Assembly: GCA_963693315.1 (NCBI GenBank)
Contig: OY856186.1
Location: 377,397,597 to 377,461,596, forward strand
From: Diogma glabrata
Taxonomy: Eukaryota > Arthropoda > Insecta > Diptera > Cylindrotomidae
Length of the DNA stretch: 64,000 nucleotides
Direction of reading: 5' to 3'
The notes under the pieces are model-generated. The model made no database searches, was not told where the DNA came from, and saw only the letters and a program-made list of their open reading frames with translations. Both the position numbers and the translations under genes were made by a program. The number at the start of each line of letters is the position of its first letter. The first letter of the stretch is position 1. Positions 1 to 10,700 of the stretch are shown here, one piece after another.

Positions 1-975
1 TGTCATTCTAGACAGAGTTATTCTGTTTTCGGTGCAAATGCACCGGTTAAAATTGCGTAAAGCCATCCGTTTCTTTTCATACCAGTACTGGATCTCATTA
101 TTCCACCAAGCTTTCACTCGAATATCTTTCATATCAACCGTTTTGACGCATATTTCGTTCATTCTCTCTATTTCACACTCAAGTTGTTCCGCGTTAACGA
201 AATCATTCACAGTGAGAATCTCATCCATTCGTTCCACCCATTTCTTTTCATTCATTAATTCCCTTTTATCCCGATAGAGCCTGTTATCTCTTACATTCAT
301 TTCGATCATATAATGATCTCCACCCAAATTCTCTTCACTAACATTCCAAGTGATCTCGGTAGCCAGGTCAATCGACACCAAAGAGATATCGATTGCACTA
401 GCTATTCCACCCACTCTCGCTAACCTAGTTGGTCTACCATCATTCAGATTAACCATTTCGCTATTCTGAATCAGGTCACTCAACCGGGTCCCTCTCGCAC
501 AGTTTCTCATACATCCCCACATTCGCGCATGCGCATTCATATCTCCACCCATTATAAGATCACTTTTTCCTCTTGCCCATTCAAACAAACAATCAAGATC
601 TCTCAAGGCACATTCTCTCTCTTCTGCATTCACAGCTGGGGGTACATACACACTCACAAGTAATAGATTTCTGTCCAAATTTTCTGTTTGTGCAGCAATA
701 GCTTCCATAAACACAAAATTAGGCAAAAGAACACTGCGCAGTCGAATACTGGTTTTAGCTAGTATAGCAACTCCACCATACCCGTCACCTCTCGGTTTAG
801 ACAGAAATCTATAACCAGTCATTCTAAACGTCTTATTTGCACGCTCCCATGTTTCACTTACAAGCACTACATCCAAACTGGTATTTGCCAGATAGTTCTG
901 CAGCATATCACGCTTAGCGTAAATGCTTTGAGAATTTATCTGGCCAATACTTAATCTTTCATTCGATCTACTCAT
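1..975 (-). CDS. LINE ORF2, N-terminal endonuclease part (runs off window)
   Basis: This is the start of a non-LTR retrotransposon pol protein, 325 codons open to the window edge. The ATG at 975 gives a protein that quickly enters an apurinic-like endonuclease/exonuclease/phosphatase (EEP) fold, the enzyme that nicks target DNA to prime reverse transcription. Visible EEP landmarks in order are QINSQS (residues 12-17), SETW with the catalytic Glu (40-43), a YVPP strand (~110), GGDMNAH with the Asp/Asn pair (143-149), DGRPT (179-183), DISLV (196-200) and GGDH (218-221). After ~225 comes the charged linker typical of jockey/I-type elements, with a WWN motif and basic helices, before the RT domain that lies outside the window. 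No stop or frameshift is seen in 975 bases. ORF1 ends about 170 bp upstream on the same strand, the normal two-ORF layout. Seen: the open frame and motifs. Known: the EEP family. Inferred: that the rest of ORF2 continues to the left. Confidence 0.9.
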   Translation of the reverse strand, partial: MSRSNERLSIGQINSQSIYAKRDMLQNYLANTSLDVVLVSETWERANKTFRMTGYRFLSKPRGDGYGGVAILAKTSIRLRSVLLPNFVFMEAIAAQTENLDRNLLLVSVYVPPAVNAEERECALRDLDCLFEWARGKSDLIMGGDMNAHARMWGCMRNCARGTRLSDLIQNSEMVNLNDGRPTRLARVGGIASAIDISLVSIDLATEITWNVSEENLGGDHYMIEMNVRDNRLYRDKRELMNEKKWVERMDEILTVNDFVNAEQLECEIERMNEICVKTVDMKDIRVKAWWNNEIQYWYEKKRMALRNFNRCICTENRITLSRMT

Positions 976-1144
976 TTATTTCTCCATTTATTCACTCATT
1001 CACTGGAATCGTGCCTACAAGTTTATTTAATATGAAAAAAGTATTTATAACGAAAGCAAATATCTTGTATCCTATAATTCTAATAGTTGGTAATAGTAAA
1101 TACCAATAAACCAGAACTATAGGGGCAAAAGGCATAATAGCAGT

Positions 1145-2521
1145 TTACTCAACTACCATATCTAGGGTTTCCCCTAGAATTGCCCTTTCCGCTTCATTTA
1201 AATATATCCTTTTGGAAAAGGTTTTGGTATTAGGTTTATCTAAATTATTGCTAGCTAAATTAGTTTGACTGTTTAATTGTATTTGTTTATTTTCATTAGT
1301 ATTTGTGTTGACTTGTTGCTGTGATGTTGTTGAATTACATGTTTTTGGTTTTGATGATAATACCGTTGGAGTTTCTTTAATAATTGGTTTTGAAGTTTGT
1401 TGTTGTGTTGGTTGTTCTGACTGAATGATTGGTTTCGATAGCATGTTTTGTTCTTGATGTACATTTATTGTTTTTTTATTTAACTGATTTTGTTCTTGTT
1501 GTTTAAGTGTAAGTAGTTGTTGTTGTACTAATTTACCTGAAGTAGTATTTTGTTTTAAATCTGAATTTTTTTGTTGATGATTTATTATCTGCGGCTCCCT
1601 TAAGCATTCGGCGTATTGATTTGTTCTATTTGTATATAAATTTGGTTGTGATTTTAAATAGATCTCTCTAGCCCGATGGTAAGTTACCCGTTCGCTGGTT
1701 CTGATGCAAGCAATAGCTTTCTCTCTATGAAAGACAGGACACTCTCTGCTACTACTCATATGCTCACCTGGACAATTTACACATTTAATTTTAACGCACT
1801 GCTCTGCATGTGCCTCTGCCTCTGCTTCAGCACATTTACCACAAATAGCATTCCTATTACATCGCATTTTCGAATGACCAAATCTTTGACAATTGAAACA
1901 CCTAAGCGGGTTCGGAACGTACATCCTTACTTCGACGTTTAGAAATGCCACTCTAATTTCTTTTGGACGGTTAATTGTGCCAAAAGTCAAAATGTGCATT
2001 GGTGTTGGCTCCCGCTGTTGATTAATCATTCTAGTAATTTTTTGTACTCTTGTGACCTTGTGCTTTTTAAGTCCCTCCAATATCTCTTCTTCAGACAAAT
2101 ATTTTATCTCCGGACAAAATATTACTCCTTTAGATGAATTTAAATATTCGTGTTCTTTCACCTCTATAGGTATTATACCACCCAACATTTTGGATTTAAG
2201 AAGTGCACGACCTCCTTGCTCTTTACTTGTTAAAACAAGAAGATCACCACTCCTTAATCTCTGAACTTCTTTAATATACATGGTGATCATATCTAATCCC
2301 TTTGAAATGAAAAAAACCGACTCTTGATTGAATGTTTTGTTTTCTCCCAAATGTTTAATGATATAGTATTTTTCATCCTCTTCACTTTTACGACTGAATA
2401 AGTTGTTATTTTGAATACGCTCACCACCATCCCTTTTCGTCCTCTTTCGATCATTAAGCCTTGGAAAATCTTCAAAATTTTGTAGAACCGAAAAACGGTT
2501 TGATAAATCTACGCCCTCCAT
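1145..2521 (-). CDS. LINE ORF1, gag-like nucleic-acid-binding protein with three zinc knuckles
   Basis: ORF1 of the same LINE, 458 aa from the ATG at 2521 (MEGVDLSNRF). The frame is open 15 codons further upstream from a GTG at 2566, but there is no earlier ATG, so 2521 is the likely eukaryotic start. Residues ~50-190 resemble the RRM-like region found before the knuckles in I/jockey-type ORF1 proteins (LNSSKGVI, EEEILEGL, ILTFGT). Then come three Cys/His knuckles at about 208-261: CFNCQRFGHSKMRC, a CGKC...H....C knuckle with an EAEAEAEA-like insert, and CVNCPGEH....C. The last ~160 residues are Gln/Asn/Thr-rich and low-complexity. ORF1 proteins coat the LINE RNA as a ribonucleoprotein and can chaperone target-primed reverse transcription. 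The complete frame together with the open ORF2 suggests a comparatively young copy. The precise clade (I-like versus jockey) is a guess. Confidence 0.88.
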   Translation of the reverse strand: MEGVDLSNRFSVLQNFEDFPRLNDRKRTKRDGGERIQNNNLFSRKSEEDEKYYIIKHLGENKTFNQESVFFISKGLDMITMYIKEVQRLRSGDLLVLTSKEQGGRALLKSKMLGGIIPIEVKEHEYLNSSKGVIFCPEIKYLSEEEILEGLKKHKVTRVQKITRMINQQREPTPMHILTFGTINRPKEIRVAFLNVEVRMYVPNPLRCFNCQRFGHSKMRCNRNAICGKCAEAEAEAHAEQCVKIKCVNCPGEHMSSSRECPVFHREKAIACIRTSERVTYHRAREIYLKSQPNLYTNRTNQYAECLREPQIINHQQKNSDLKQNTTSGKLVQQQLLTLKQQEQNQLNKKTINVHQEQNMLSKPIIQSEQPTQQQTSKPIIKETPTVLSSKPKTCNSTTSQQQVNTNTNENKQIQLNSQTNLASNNLDKPNTKTFSKRIYLNEAERAILGETLDMVVE

Positions 2522-2566
2522 CCTGCCACCAAGTGGCAGACTGCCTACGGCTTCACCAAAATTCAC

Positions 2567-5514
2567 TTTTTCTTTGATTCGTTCTTCTTAAATTAATTCC
2601 AAAATTTCTTCTTAAAATAAATACAAAATAATTTAGATCAAAGTCAACTGACTATAAAAATATTTACAATCCTTAGAACTAAAAGTTTCTAAATTATCAC
2701 TAATATAAACTATATTTATATATAAAAAAAAAACCAACTAAACTAAACTAAATCTTATGGTTATTAGTATTTTTATAATGCACTCGTATTTTATTAATTA
2801 AAAAAATTATTTTCCGATAAGAAAAGAATACGTCAATTGCATCCCTTGCATATAATGATAACCACCGTTTTTTGACTCATGAAAACCGTTTTTTTACAAT
2901 CATTAAATAATTTATACAACTCAAACGTTTTAATAATGAAATTGGTGGTAGACGTTAAGTCGGCACGAAAAATGCGTTTTTTAATTGTTTAACAGAGGTT
3001 CGAAATCTTGCATTTTGCTTTTTTTTTTAAACTTTTATTAAATCTCATACAATATTTTTTTATTCTATTGTATTGCAGATGGTAGTTCTAACGAATTAAA
3101 CACTACTTTTAAATTATTAAACAAATATAAAAATTAGCAACACTGTAAATAGACGTTTTTAGTTAAATTTGTATGTATATGTATAGTTGTATTTAGTGAA
3201 GATTGGAAATTTATTGATCACCAATACGACTTTGTTACATATAGACTAGAGGACACATTTTGTTTTGTTAAACTGAATCAATAAAAACTTCCCATGATAT
3301 ATTATTAGGCATTGTTCTTAGCATGCATGCCGAAAACTTCTCATGTTATCTCATGTATGTTTCTTTCAATCAACTGTGTGACGTCATTATACTAAAAAAG
3401 TATAGAATGCATTCAGGAGTTTTTATTCATCTACAATAGTTTCTGAATGTTTTAAAATTGAAGAAATTTTTCCTAGCGTTTTCGATTCTCGGTTTGAAAT
3501 AGTTATTTTTTCAATAAACTTTTGAATGGAAAGATATTTGTTATAAATTTTTATAATTTTAAATTAAAACAATTATGTCTCTTACAAAATTAAACGGTTT
3601 TGATATTGTTGATACGTCGGTCGATAAAATAGATTTTCACATAAATAAATATTTCACCTACATTTACATAGTAAGAATTTTAGCATATTACTTACTATCT
3701 ATAGTACTTGCATTTAATGTCCATAATATCTTATTTAAGTTAAACAACAAATAATGTTCATTTTTATAATTAAATAAATAATAAAAATGAACGTTAATGC
3801 CATAAAAATTCATCATTCGTAAATAGCAACAGTTTGAAATAAAACGGATTGGAAGGAAAACTTAGAAAATCAATTATTTATATTAAAAGTTAAAATTTGT
3901 TATCAAAGGATGTTTGACTGTTAAAAATAATTCTAGCCCTTCTTAGATAAAATAAATTAATATAAAAATATGTAACTGTAAACTGTAATATCAAAATATG
4001 TAAAACAAAAGACTCTCTCGTATAAATTTAATACTAAATGTTTTCAGTCGGTAATGCAGTCATTTATGATTAAAGCTTCGAAACTATTCTGTAAGGGGGA
4101 TCATCGGTGTGTTTTGCAAATTTAGACAGTTGTCAATGGTTCAGAATCAAAAAGTTTTATATAAAATTGTTAATAAATTACGGTAGTACAATCAATAAAA
4201 CTTATATTTTTGTTCCTCCCAAACGATTTCGAATTGTTATTAACTATAATTTACCGAAAAATATCAATATGAATTGATGACCGGCTAACTGGAAACCCAA
4301 TTTTGTTTTGTTCATAATAATTAAACTAGAGAGGTACAATTATTTTAATTGAACTCCTCATTCCTCCCAATCAAGGTACAATCATAATAAAATATAAAAT
4401 TTTAAGAAATCAAAAGTTCCCGGCCAACTGCACAGACCTTCAATTATTATATCATCGTTATTCTCATACACAGTGTAACGACAGTTGTTGTACTACTCCT
4501 ATTATGACATAACCATCATTATTGTTCATTTATTTTTAGGAATATAAAAACTGCTCTTGAACTTAATTGCGCCATTTGTATTTGTGTGTCGAGAATTTCC
4601 TGGTGTTATCAAATTTTTTTTATGTAATTTTTATTTATTGTCATTTTTTGTGTTATGGAATTTTAATATGTTTAGATCATAAAACTGTTGTGAAGGACAT
4701 TATTGTTCGCTGATGAGTACATAACGAATTAATGATCTATTTATTTTTGTAGCTTTTGAACTGGAACCGTTTTAGCTTTTTTGTGTTTATAACCGACACT
4801 ATCAGTGTATTTGAGTTATTAGATATAAATTAAGATGTAAATGTTTTTTGTCGGTTGAGTTAATTATTTTGGCGGTCAAATGTGTCACATATATTAATTC
4901 ATTAAAAATTGTAACAAATGATACAAAACCCGTTGTTGAAGTTGTATTACAAAACCACAAAACATAAATCAAAATAAACTTAATTTACATTTTTTGAAAC
5001 AAAAATCAAACCAAAAAACTTTAATTGTTATCTCACGATCTTCAATATTCAATTTATAAGTCAATTTACAATAACAAAATTATGATCGCGTGCATGAATA
5101 TTTAAATTGAATAGAATTAAAGCGTCATTGTAATCATCATTAAGTTAATTACCATGTAAACTTGTCAAAGAGTAATAAAAACACAATTCCATGGAACAGT
5201 GTGATAATAAAATAAAAATTTACACATTTTTTTATTTTATTTATTTTAAAAGCCCAGAAGTTATTGTTGTTCGCTTAGTTTAGTATTCACGCTTGTAAAT
5301 TAATATTGAACTTTAACTTATCAACGATTTCTATCTTAGAATATTGATAAATTGGAAAAATAGAAACGTAATTATATATTATAGTTTTGTGATGATATAG
5401 ATAATTTGAAATGTGAATATTGGTTTATGAATTAAATTGGTGGTGTTTGTAACAAAAGAAGTGACTCGTCGAACTAAAGATTAATAGTCTTGAAACTCAA
5501 AACCAAGGCATTTA
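2567..5514. other. AT-rich non-coding stretch
   Basis: The first ~100-200 bp probably include the 5' UTR of the minus-strand LINE. I could not place its end or a target duplication. Beyond it I see only AT-rich sequence with homopolymer runs, no sustained frame, no domain and no clear inverted-repeat ends. Confidence 0.5.
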
Positions 5515-5790
5515 TTTTTCGGTATTAGTGGGATTTGGGACTAGGAACTTGGGATTTGGGACTTGGAATTTGGAACTTGAATCTTGGGAATTTGAACTTG
5601 AAACTTGGAATTTGGCACCATGGACTTGGAACTTGGGACTTTGATTTGAGTCTTGGGACTTGAGATTTGGGACTTGGGACTTGAGACTTGAGACGTGGAA
5701 CTTGGGACTTGGGACTTGGAACTTTAAACTTGAGACTTGAGACTTGGGACTTGGGACTTGGAACTTGGGACTTGGGACTTTGTAATGGAT
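5515..5790 (+). repeat. Degenerate GGGACTT-type heptamer array
   Basis: About 275 bp built from variants of the 7-bp unit GGGACTT (GGAACTT, GAGACTT, GGGATTT, TTGACTT), read on the plus strand. It is the same family and orientation as the near-perfect array at 9.1-9.6 kb, but here most units carry substitutions. The minus strand is open for 110 codons across it only because a 7-bp repeat without stops gives an open heptapeptide frame; I do not regard that as a gene. Confidence 0.85.
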
Positions 5791-6525
5791 AGCCTGGGAT
5801 AACTCCTGAACCCAGTGTATTATAGTCTCTGATTCGTTTGTCATTTTTGGATTAACATAAGTAGCTTGTAATAGTTTTTTGAAGTGAAAACTTCTTTAGC
5901 CGCGTTGCAAAATTTTATATGGACTAAAATCTATATATTCGCGTTGCCAAGTTTTAAATGATGAAAATATTTTTAAATATGAACCACCTCCATCATTGAC
6001 AGACACATTTTTCTTATAGTCTCAGTAACTCATGGTTGTTTTCATTTAATCACCTAAACATTAATATTTAATTTTGTAACCCCCTAAAATTGACTCGTCC
6101 TACGTTTCCATCCGTTTGATTTCACCATACTACTTGAATTTGAACTCTCTAAACACTAACCATAATTGAACAGCGAAGTTTTCAAACCTCAAAACAGCTG
6201 TGTGTGTTTGTCCAACCGTCACAATAAAAAAAGAGTTAATATCCTGCAATTAGTTATGCATTCGATTTCCTGTATGGGTATTTTTGTCAAATTGTCTTTC
6301 CGATATGGATCTGAATTTCGCTGTAATGCTGTTGGAAGTTGCTGTCCTGTAATACCTAACCATCCTAAAATTGATTAGACTTACGTTTAATGCATTTTAA
6401 TTCATGGATAATCATTATTAGTGTGTCCGAAATAATTTGTTTCGCAAGATTGTTTTTTTTTGCAATGGTCAGTATTACAAAGTTGCCGCCCGTTTCGTTT
6501 TATCGAAAAAAAGATCCTAAAGGTA

Positions 6526-7128
6526 GAAACACAACACGGACGATAACGTCGGACGATAAAAAAAACGTACACAATTTCGCTGTTGTAACCACAACAAAGG
6601 CGTCAGCGTGAAAAGCTGTCAAAAATAAAATTGCATAAACTAAAATACTTTGTTCTTTGTCAAAATGAATTTCACAAATTTCAATTTTAAAAATAACTAA
6701 TTTTTACTAATGAATAAATAATAATAATTTTTCTACTAATAACTAATTTTAAAAATAAAATACAAAATACAAATTATGAAAATATATAAATGAATAAAAC
6801 TGAACTTTGAACATAAACTGAAAATTCAGTTGACAACTCAAAACAAAACGATTACAACCTCAGAAACGCGAAAAACATCAGAAAATCATATTTTTTAGTT
6901 GGCGGCACTGTCACAATAACATTAAAAATTACCCTTGCAGTCAAATAAAAGTAGAATTGATATCTGGCAATAATCATCGCCGACGATAAATTAGAAATAG
7001 AATCTAAATTTTCTCCGACGAAAAAAACTTTTTCGTTTATCGCTGTAGTTGTGTTTGAAATGTATGTATCCTGTGTATTCTAATGTTACTAACGTCGTCG
7101 TCGGACGATTTCGCCCGTGTTGTGTTTC
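6526..7128. mobile_element. MITE with TA target duplication (mariner-like)
   Basis: A 603-bp AT-rich segment has terminal inverted repeats of about 35 bp: GAAACACAACACGGACGATA at the left, matched at the right by the complement of a segment reading GAAACACAACACGGGCGAAA outward-in, both continuing into a CGTCGGACGA-like stretch. Each end is flanked by TA (6524-6525 and 7129-7130), the target duplication of Tc1/mariner-type elements. No transposase frame is inside, so it is non-autonomous. Confidence 0.7.
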
Positions 7129-7130
7129 TA

Positions 7131-7828
7131 GCTTAACATTGAATTACCTAATTAATTTCCTTACATCAAAAACACTTTCTTCGAATATTTCGAAGTCAAA
7201 AAGGCTATATAATGAACGACTGTATGATTGTTTTGTCTCTTAGTTAATTTTTTGACTATTGTGATTGAGTCGATTCTTAAACGAATTAGAAAACAGCTGT
7301 GTTGTTTTTTGTTTGCTGGTTTTTGACGTCTTCTTGCGGTGTGGCCATCTTTTTTTGCGGTGATTACGGATTTGGGAGATAATAACTAACAACTAGGATA
7401 AAAGCAAAATAAATAGGTGAGATCACATGATTTTAACATTATTCCTGTGAAAGTAATTAGCAACAAAAGATATATTAAACAAATAAAAAGATCACATTCA
7501 TTTCCCCTGAAGATTATGTCAACAATCACCACCCATAACCACCAAACAATCAATTGCATGTGTGTGAGTATAGCCAGAAGGCTGATCTAAAATCGTATCA
7601 GTCAAATGAAAACCAAAGATTAGTTCTAGTATTCAATTAAAATTAGTGTATTAGTTATTAAATCCGGAAGTATTTGTATAAAAAGTAAATGAATGAATCT
7701 TACAGTTAACACAAAAAATTTATCTTATATTTAAACCAAAAAAAAAGTTTAACTTAATGTAAAGACCGATTCTTCCGTTGAACATTTGTATATGTTATTT
7801 ATATCAATTGTGTTTGTGATTTTCGTGC
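7131..7828. other. AT-rich non-coding stretch
   Basis: Between the two MITEs I see no long open frame, RNA gene or repeat end. A CAGCTGTG word near 7290 is not distinctive. Confidence 0.4.
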
Positions 7829-7831
7829 TTA

Positions 7832-8061
7832 GACTGCGTTCCAATTAGCTGCTAAATTGTACTAAACTGCTAAATCTATATTTGATTTAACAAAACCGTT
7901 CAATTTTAATTTAAATTTATGTAATTAAGTTGTCCGATATTGATAAAAACATCAATTTCTTTACAATCATCTAGAAACAAAATTCTAATTTAGTCAAATA
8001 AAAGGTTGACTAAATTGATTTAGCACTTTTAGTACAATTTAGCATCAATTGGAACGCAGTC
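7832..8061. mobile_element. MITE with TTA target duplication (PIF/Harbinger-like)
   Basis: A 230-bp element has inverted ends GACTGCGTTCCAATT.../...AATTGGAACGCAGTC. The similarity continues inward through a TGCTAAATTGTACTAAA-like stretch for roughly 45 bp on each side. The flanks are TTA on both sides (7829-7831 and 8062-8064). A 3-bp TTA/TWA duplication is the hallmark of PIF/Harbinger elements. There is no coding capacity. Confidence 0.75.
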
Positions 8062-8064
8062 TTA

Positions 8065-8770
8065 ATATAAGTAGTATAAATAATATATTTTAGTGTACTC
8101 TAGTCAAGATAAATAATAAGCAAGAAGAAAGTAAATTATAATAATCATTATTCGAATTGAAAATATTTGCTTGTACCAATATCACTTAACCTAAAATATA
8201 TATTGTTGAATCAAACTGGTTTGTTGAGGAAAGTTTATTGTTGGCGGGAAGGTGATTTGGTTCTGGTTGTGTGAGCGTGTCAATCATCAGGAACGACGCA
8301 TCCGGAATTAAGTTAATTGTTTAGTGCTGCGGAGTTCGACGGAAGAAGTAATTGTTTTGTGTGTGGAAGGAACGTTACGATTTAAGCATAACGGAACAGT
8401 AATTGTAATCGGTTGTGATACTCCTATTTTCCCTTAACGATGAATGTTAATTACACCAACCATTACGGAAGTTAATAATATCGTGATTTCTGGATTGTTT
8501 GTGAACATCTGGTGTGTACAACAACTTTCAACCACTACCGGAAGGAATACAATTTTGTTGAGGCGGGGTGTATTCCAGCCAGTTATAATGTTTATTGTCC
8601 AGCCATGAAGCGCTAGACAAGACGCAGGATACGATATTAAAGGATTGAAGCATACCATGCGAGTATTTGCTGCATATTATACCATATCTATAAATTCATT
8701 TCAACGTTTATTTGTATCAGTGGTTGTTTCGTAAATTATTCAACGTATTCAGCTCTAACCTTAAATTTGG
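8065..8770. other. AT-rich non-coding stretch
   Basis: A slightly GC-richer patch at 8230-8660 includes a minus-strand open stretch of about 74 codons with no recognisable motif. I see no other structure. Confidence 0.4.
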
Positions 8771-9066
8771 TCAACGATTTCAATTATTTGCTTGGTATTT
8801 ACTTCAACTTGTTCAGCTATAATCATAAATTTTATTCAACGATGTCAATTTGATCCAAGTTATTCAACTATAATCATAAATTTTATTCAACGATGTCAAT
8901 TTGATCCAAATTATTCAACTATAATCATAATTTTTATTCAACGATTTCAATTATTTATTCAACGAATTCTATCATTTGTCAACGATTTCAATTATTTGCT
9001 TGGTATTTACTTCAACTTGTTCAGCTATAATCATAAATTTTATTCAACGATGTCAATTTGATCCAA
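8771..9066 (+). repeat. Direct duplication (~208-bp offset) with inner ~50-bp repeats
   Basis: A segment of about 88 bp beginning TCAACGATTTCAATTATTTG occurs at 8771-8858 and again, nearly identical, at 8979-9066. Between them a ~50-bp unit containing ATTCAACTATAATCATAA and ATTCAACGATGTCAATTTG is repeated two or three times. The block directly abuts the heptamer array, so both probably expanded by unequal exchange or slippage. Confidence 0.8.
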
Positions 9067-9096
9067 ATTATTCAATTTGATCCAAATTTAAGCGAC

Positions 9097-9615
9097 TTCG
9101 GACTTGGGACTTGGGACTTGGAACTTAGGACTTGGGACTTGGGGCTTGGGACTTGGGACTTGGGACTTGGGACTTGGGACTTGGGACTTGGGACTTGGGA
9201 CTTGGGACTTGGGACTTGGGACTTGGGACTTGGGACTTGGGACTTGGGACTTGGGACTTGGGACTTGGGACTTGGGACTTGGGACTTGGGACTTGGGACT
9301 TGGGACTTGGGACTTGGGACTTGGGACTTGGGACTTGGGACTTGGGACTTGGGACTTGGGACTTAGGACTTGGGACTTGGGACTTGGGACTTGGGACTTG
9401 GGACTTGGGACTTGGGACTTGGGACTTGGGACTTGGGACTTGGGACTTGGGACTTGGGACTTGGGACTTGGGACTTGGGACTTGGGACTTGGGACTTGGG
9501 ACTTGGGGACTTGGAATTTGGGACTTGGGATTTTTGACTTAGGACTTAGGACTTGGTCTTGGAACTTAGAACTTGTGACTTATTATTTGTGACTTGGCAC
9601 TTGGGACTTGCAAAT
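9097..9615 (+). repeat. GGGACTT heptamer satellite, near-perfect, G-quadruplex-prone
   Basis: A run of the 7-bp unit GGGACTT, almost perfect from about 9143 to 9505, with one GGACTTA variant near 9362 and degenerate units at both edges (GGAACTT, GATTTTT, GAACTTA). I estimate 55-60 perfect-phase units plus the decayed edges. Because 7 is not a multiple of 3 and no frame contains a stop, all three plus frames read as an endless LGLGTWD heptapeptide; these are not genes. GGG tracts spaced by ACTT fit the G3N4 quadruplex pattern throughout. Confidence 0.95.
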
Positions 9616-9624
9616 TGGGGCATT

Positions 9625-10700
9625 AGAATAGAGATTTGAAATTTATTAACGCCGGTATTTTAAACGTGCATAGTGGTAAGACATAATTTTTGCTTATGTT
9701 CGTTGTATGTACAACAAACAAATTTTTATCAACTTAGTGTTATTTTCAACCGCCAGTTTCGAATTGTTTTCTGTCACAAAAATGTATACAAATAGTATAA
9801 CATGTATTATAGCATAACCATCAAATATAACATTAATAAGCAATAAATAATTAATTGAAAATGAAATTGCGTTTGCGGTAATAAATTATGCAAACGAGAT
9901 TAATATTAATATTTTTTATTGCAACATAGTAGTGATGTGTGTATAATCCTATCATAAATCGATTTATTACTTTATAATATGTTTTTTTGGTAAATATGTT
10001 GTTTGTTTCAGTCATATAAATCCAATTTAAATTCAATAAAAATTGATAGCAGTTGGGTTTAACGGAAAAAGAATTGTGTAAGTTAAATTTTTACGTACAA
10101 CAATTTCTTAGAATTATAATTCACTAGAATTAAATTTGAATAGATTTAAATTAATAAAGATTTTGGTAAGCAAAATGATTTCGAATTCTAAAACCAGGTA
10201 ATTGTAACATAACTTACTTTCGTATATACCGGATCCATTTTAGGAACAACGTCTCTCTATGTTATTGAGTACATCTTGGGTAAAGTTTTCGAATATTTTT
10301 ATGAATATTATAGTAAACATAAAATATTGTAAGCGAATTAAAGCAACGAGAGTTAGATTAAGCTAAAATTGCAAGATGAAATTTTATTCAAGTTAATTTA
10401 AGGCATTTTTAGATCTAGATTATAATTTTTTGGTTTGAAAATGTTTGTATTAGAATTAAGCCTAGAGATAAATTCCAGTTTGATATTATAAGTTGTATAC
10501 TAGGTAGCTAGTATGCTGTTTAGCTAGTTAGTTGTAGTAGATATGTGCCACTATGAACAAATGATGATTCAAATAGTTCTTATATATAATTCAAATATTT
10601 TAATAATTATAATTTATTGAAGTTCTTAGCAGTTTCAGAAAAAAATATAATCGAAACCACTTTTGCTGCAAATATGAAACACATTTTTACTAAGGTTACC
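9625..10700. other. AT-rich non-coding stretch
   Basis: No sustained coding, RNA gene or repeat termini recognised. Confidence 0.4.

Noticed and set aside
5512..5844. 110-codon minus-strand frame rich in Ser/Pro/Lys/Gln (FQVPSPK repeats)
   Set aside because: It is the translation of the degenerate heptamer array on the other strand.
9058..9592. Three overlapping plus-strand open frames of 102-162 codons coding for LGLGTWD repeats
   Set aside because: They are an automatic result of a stop-free 7-bp repeat read in three frames; no start context, domain or conservation supports a gene.
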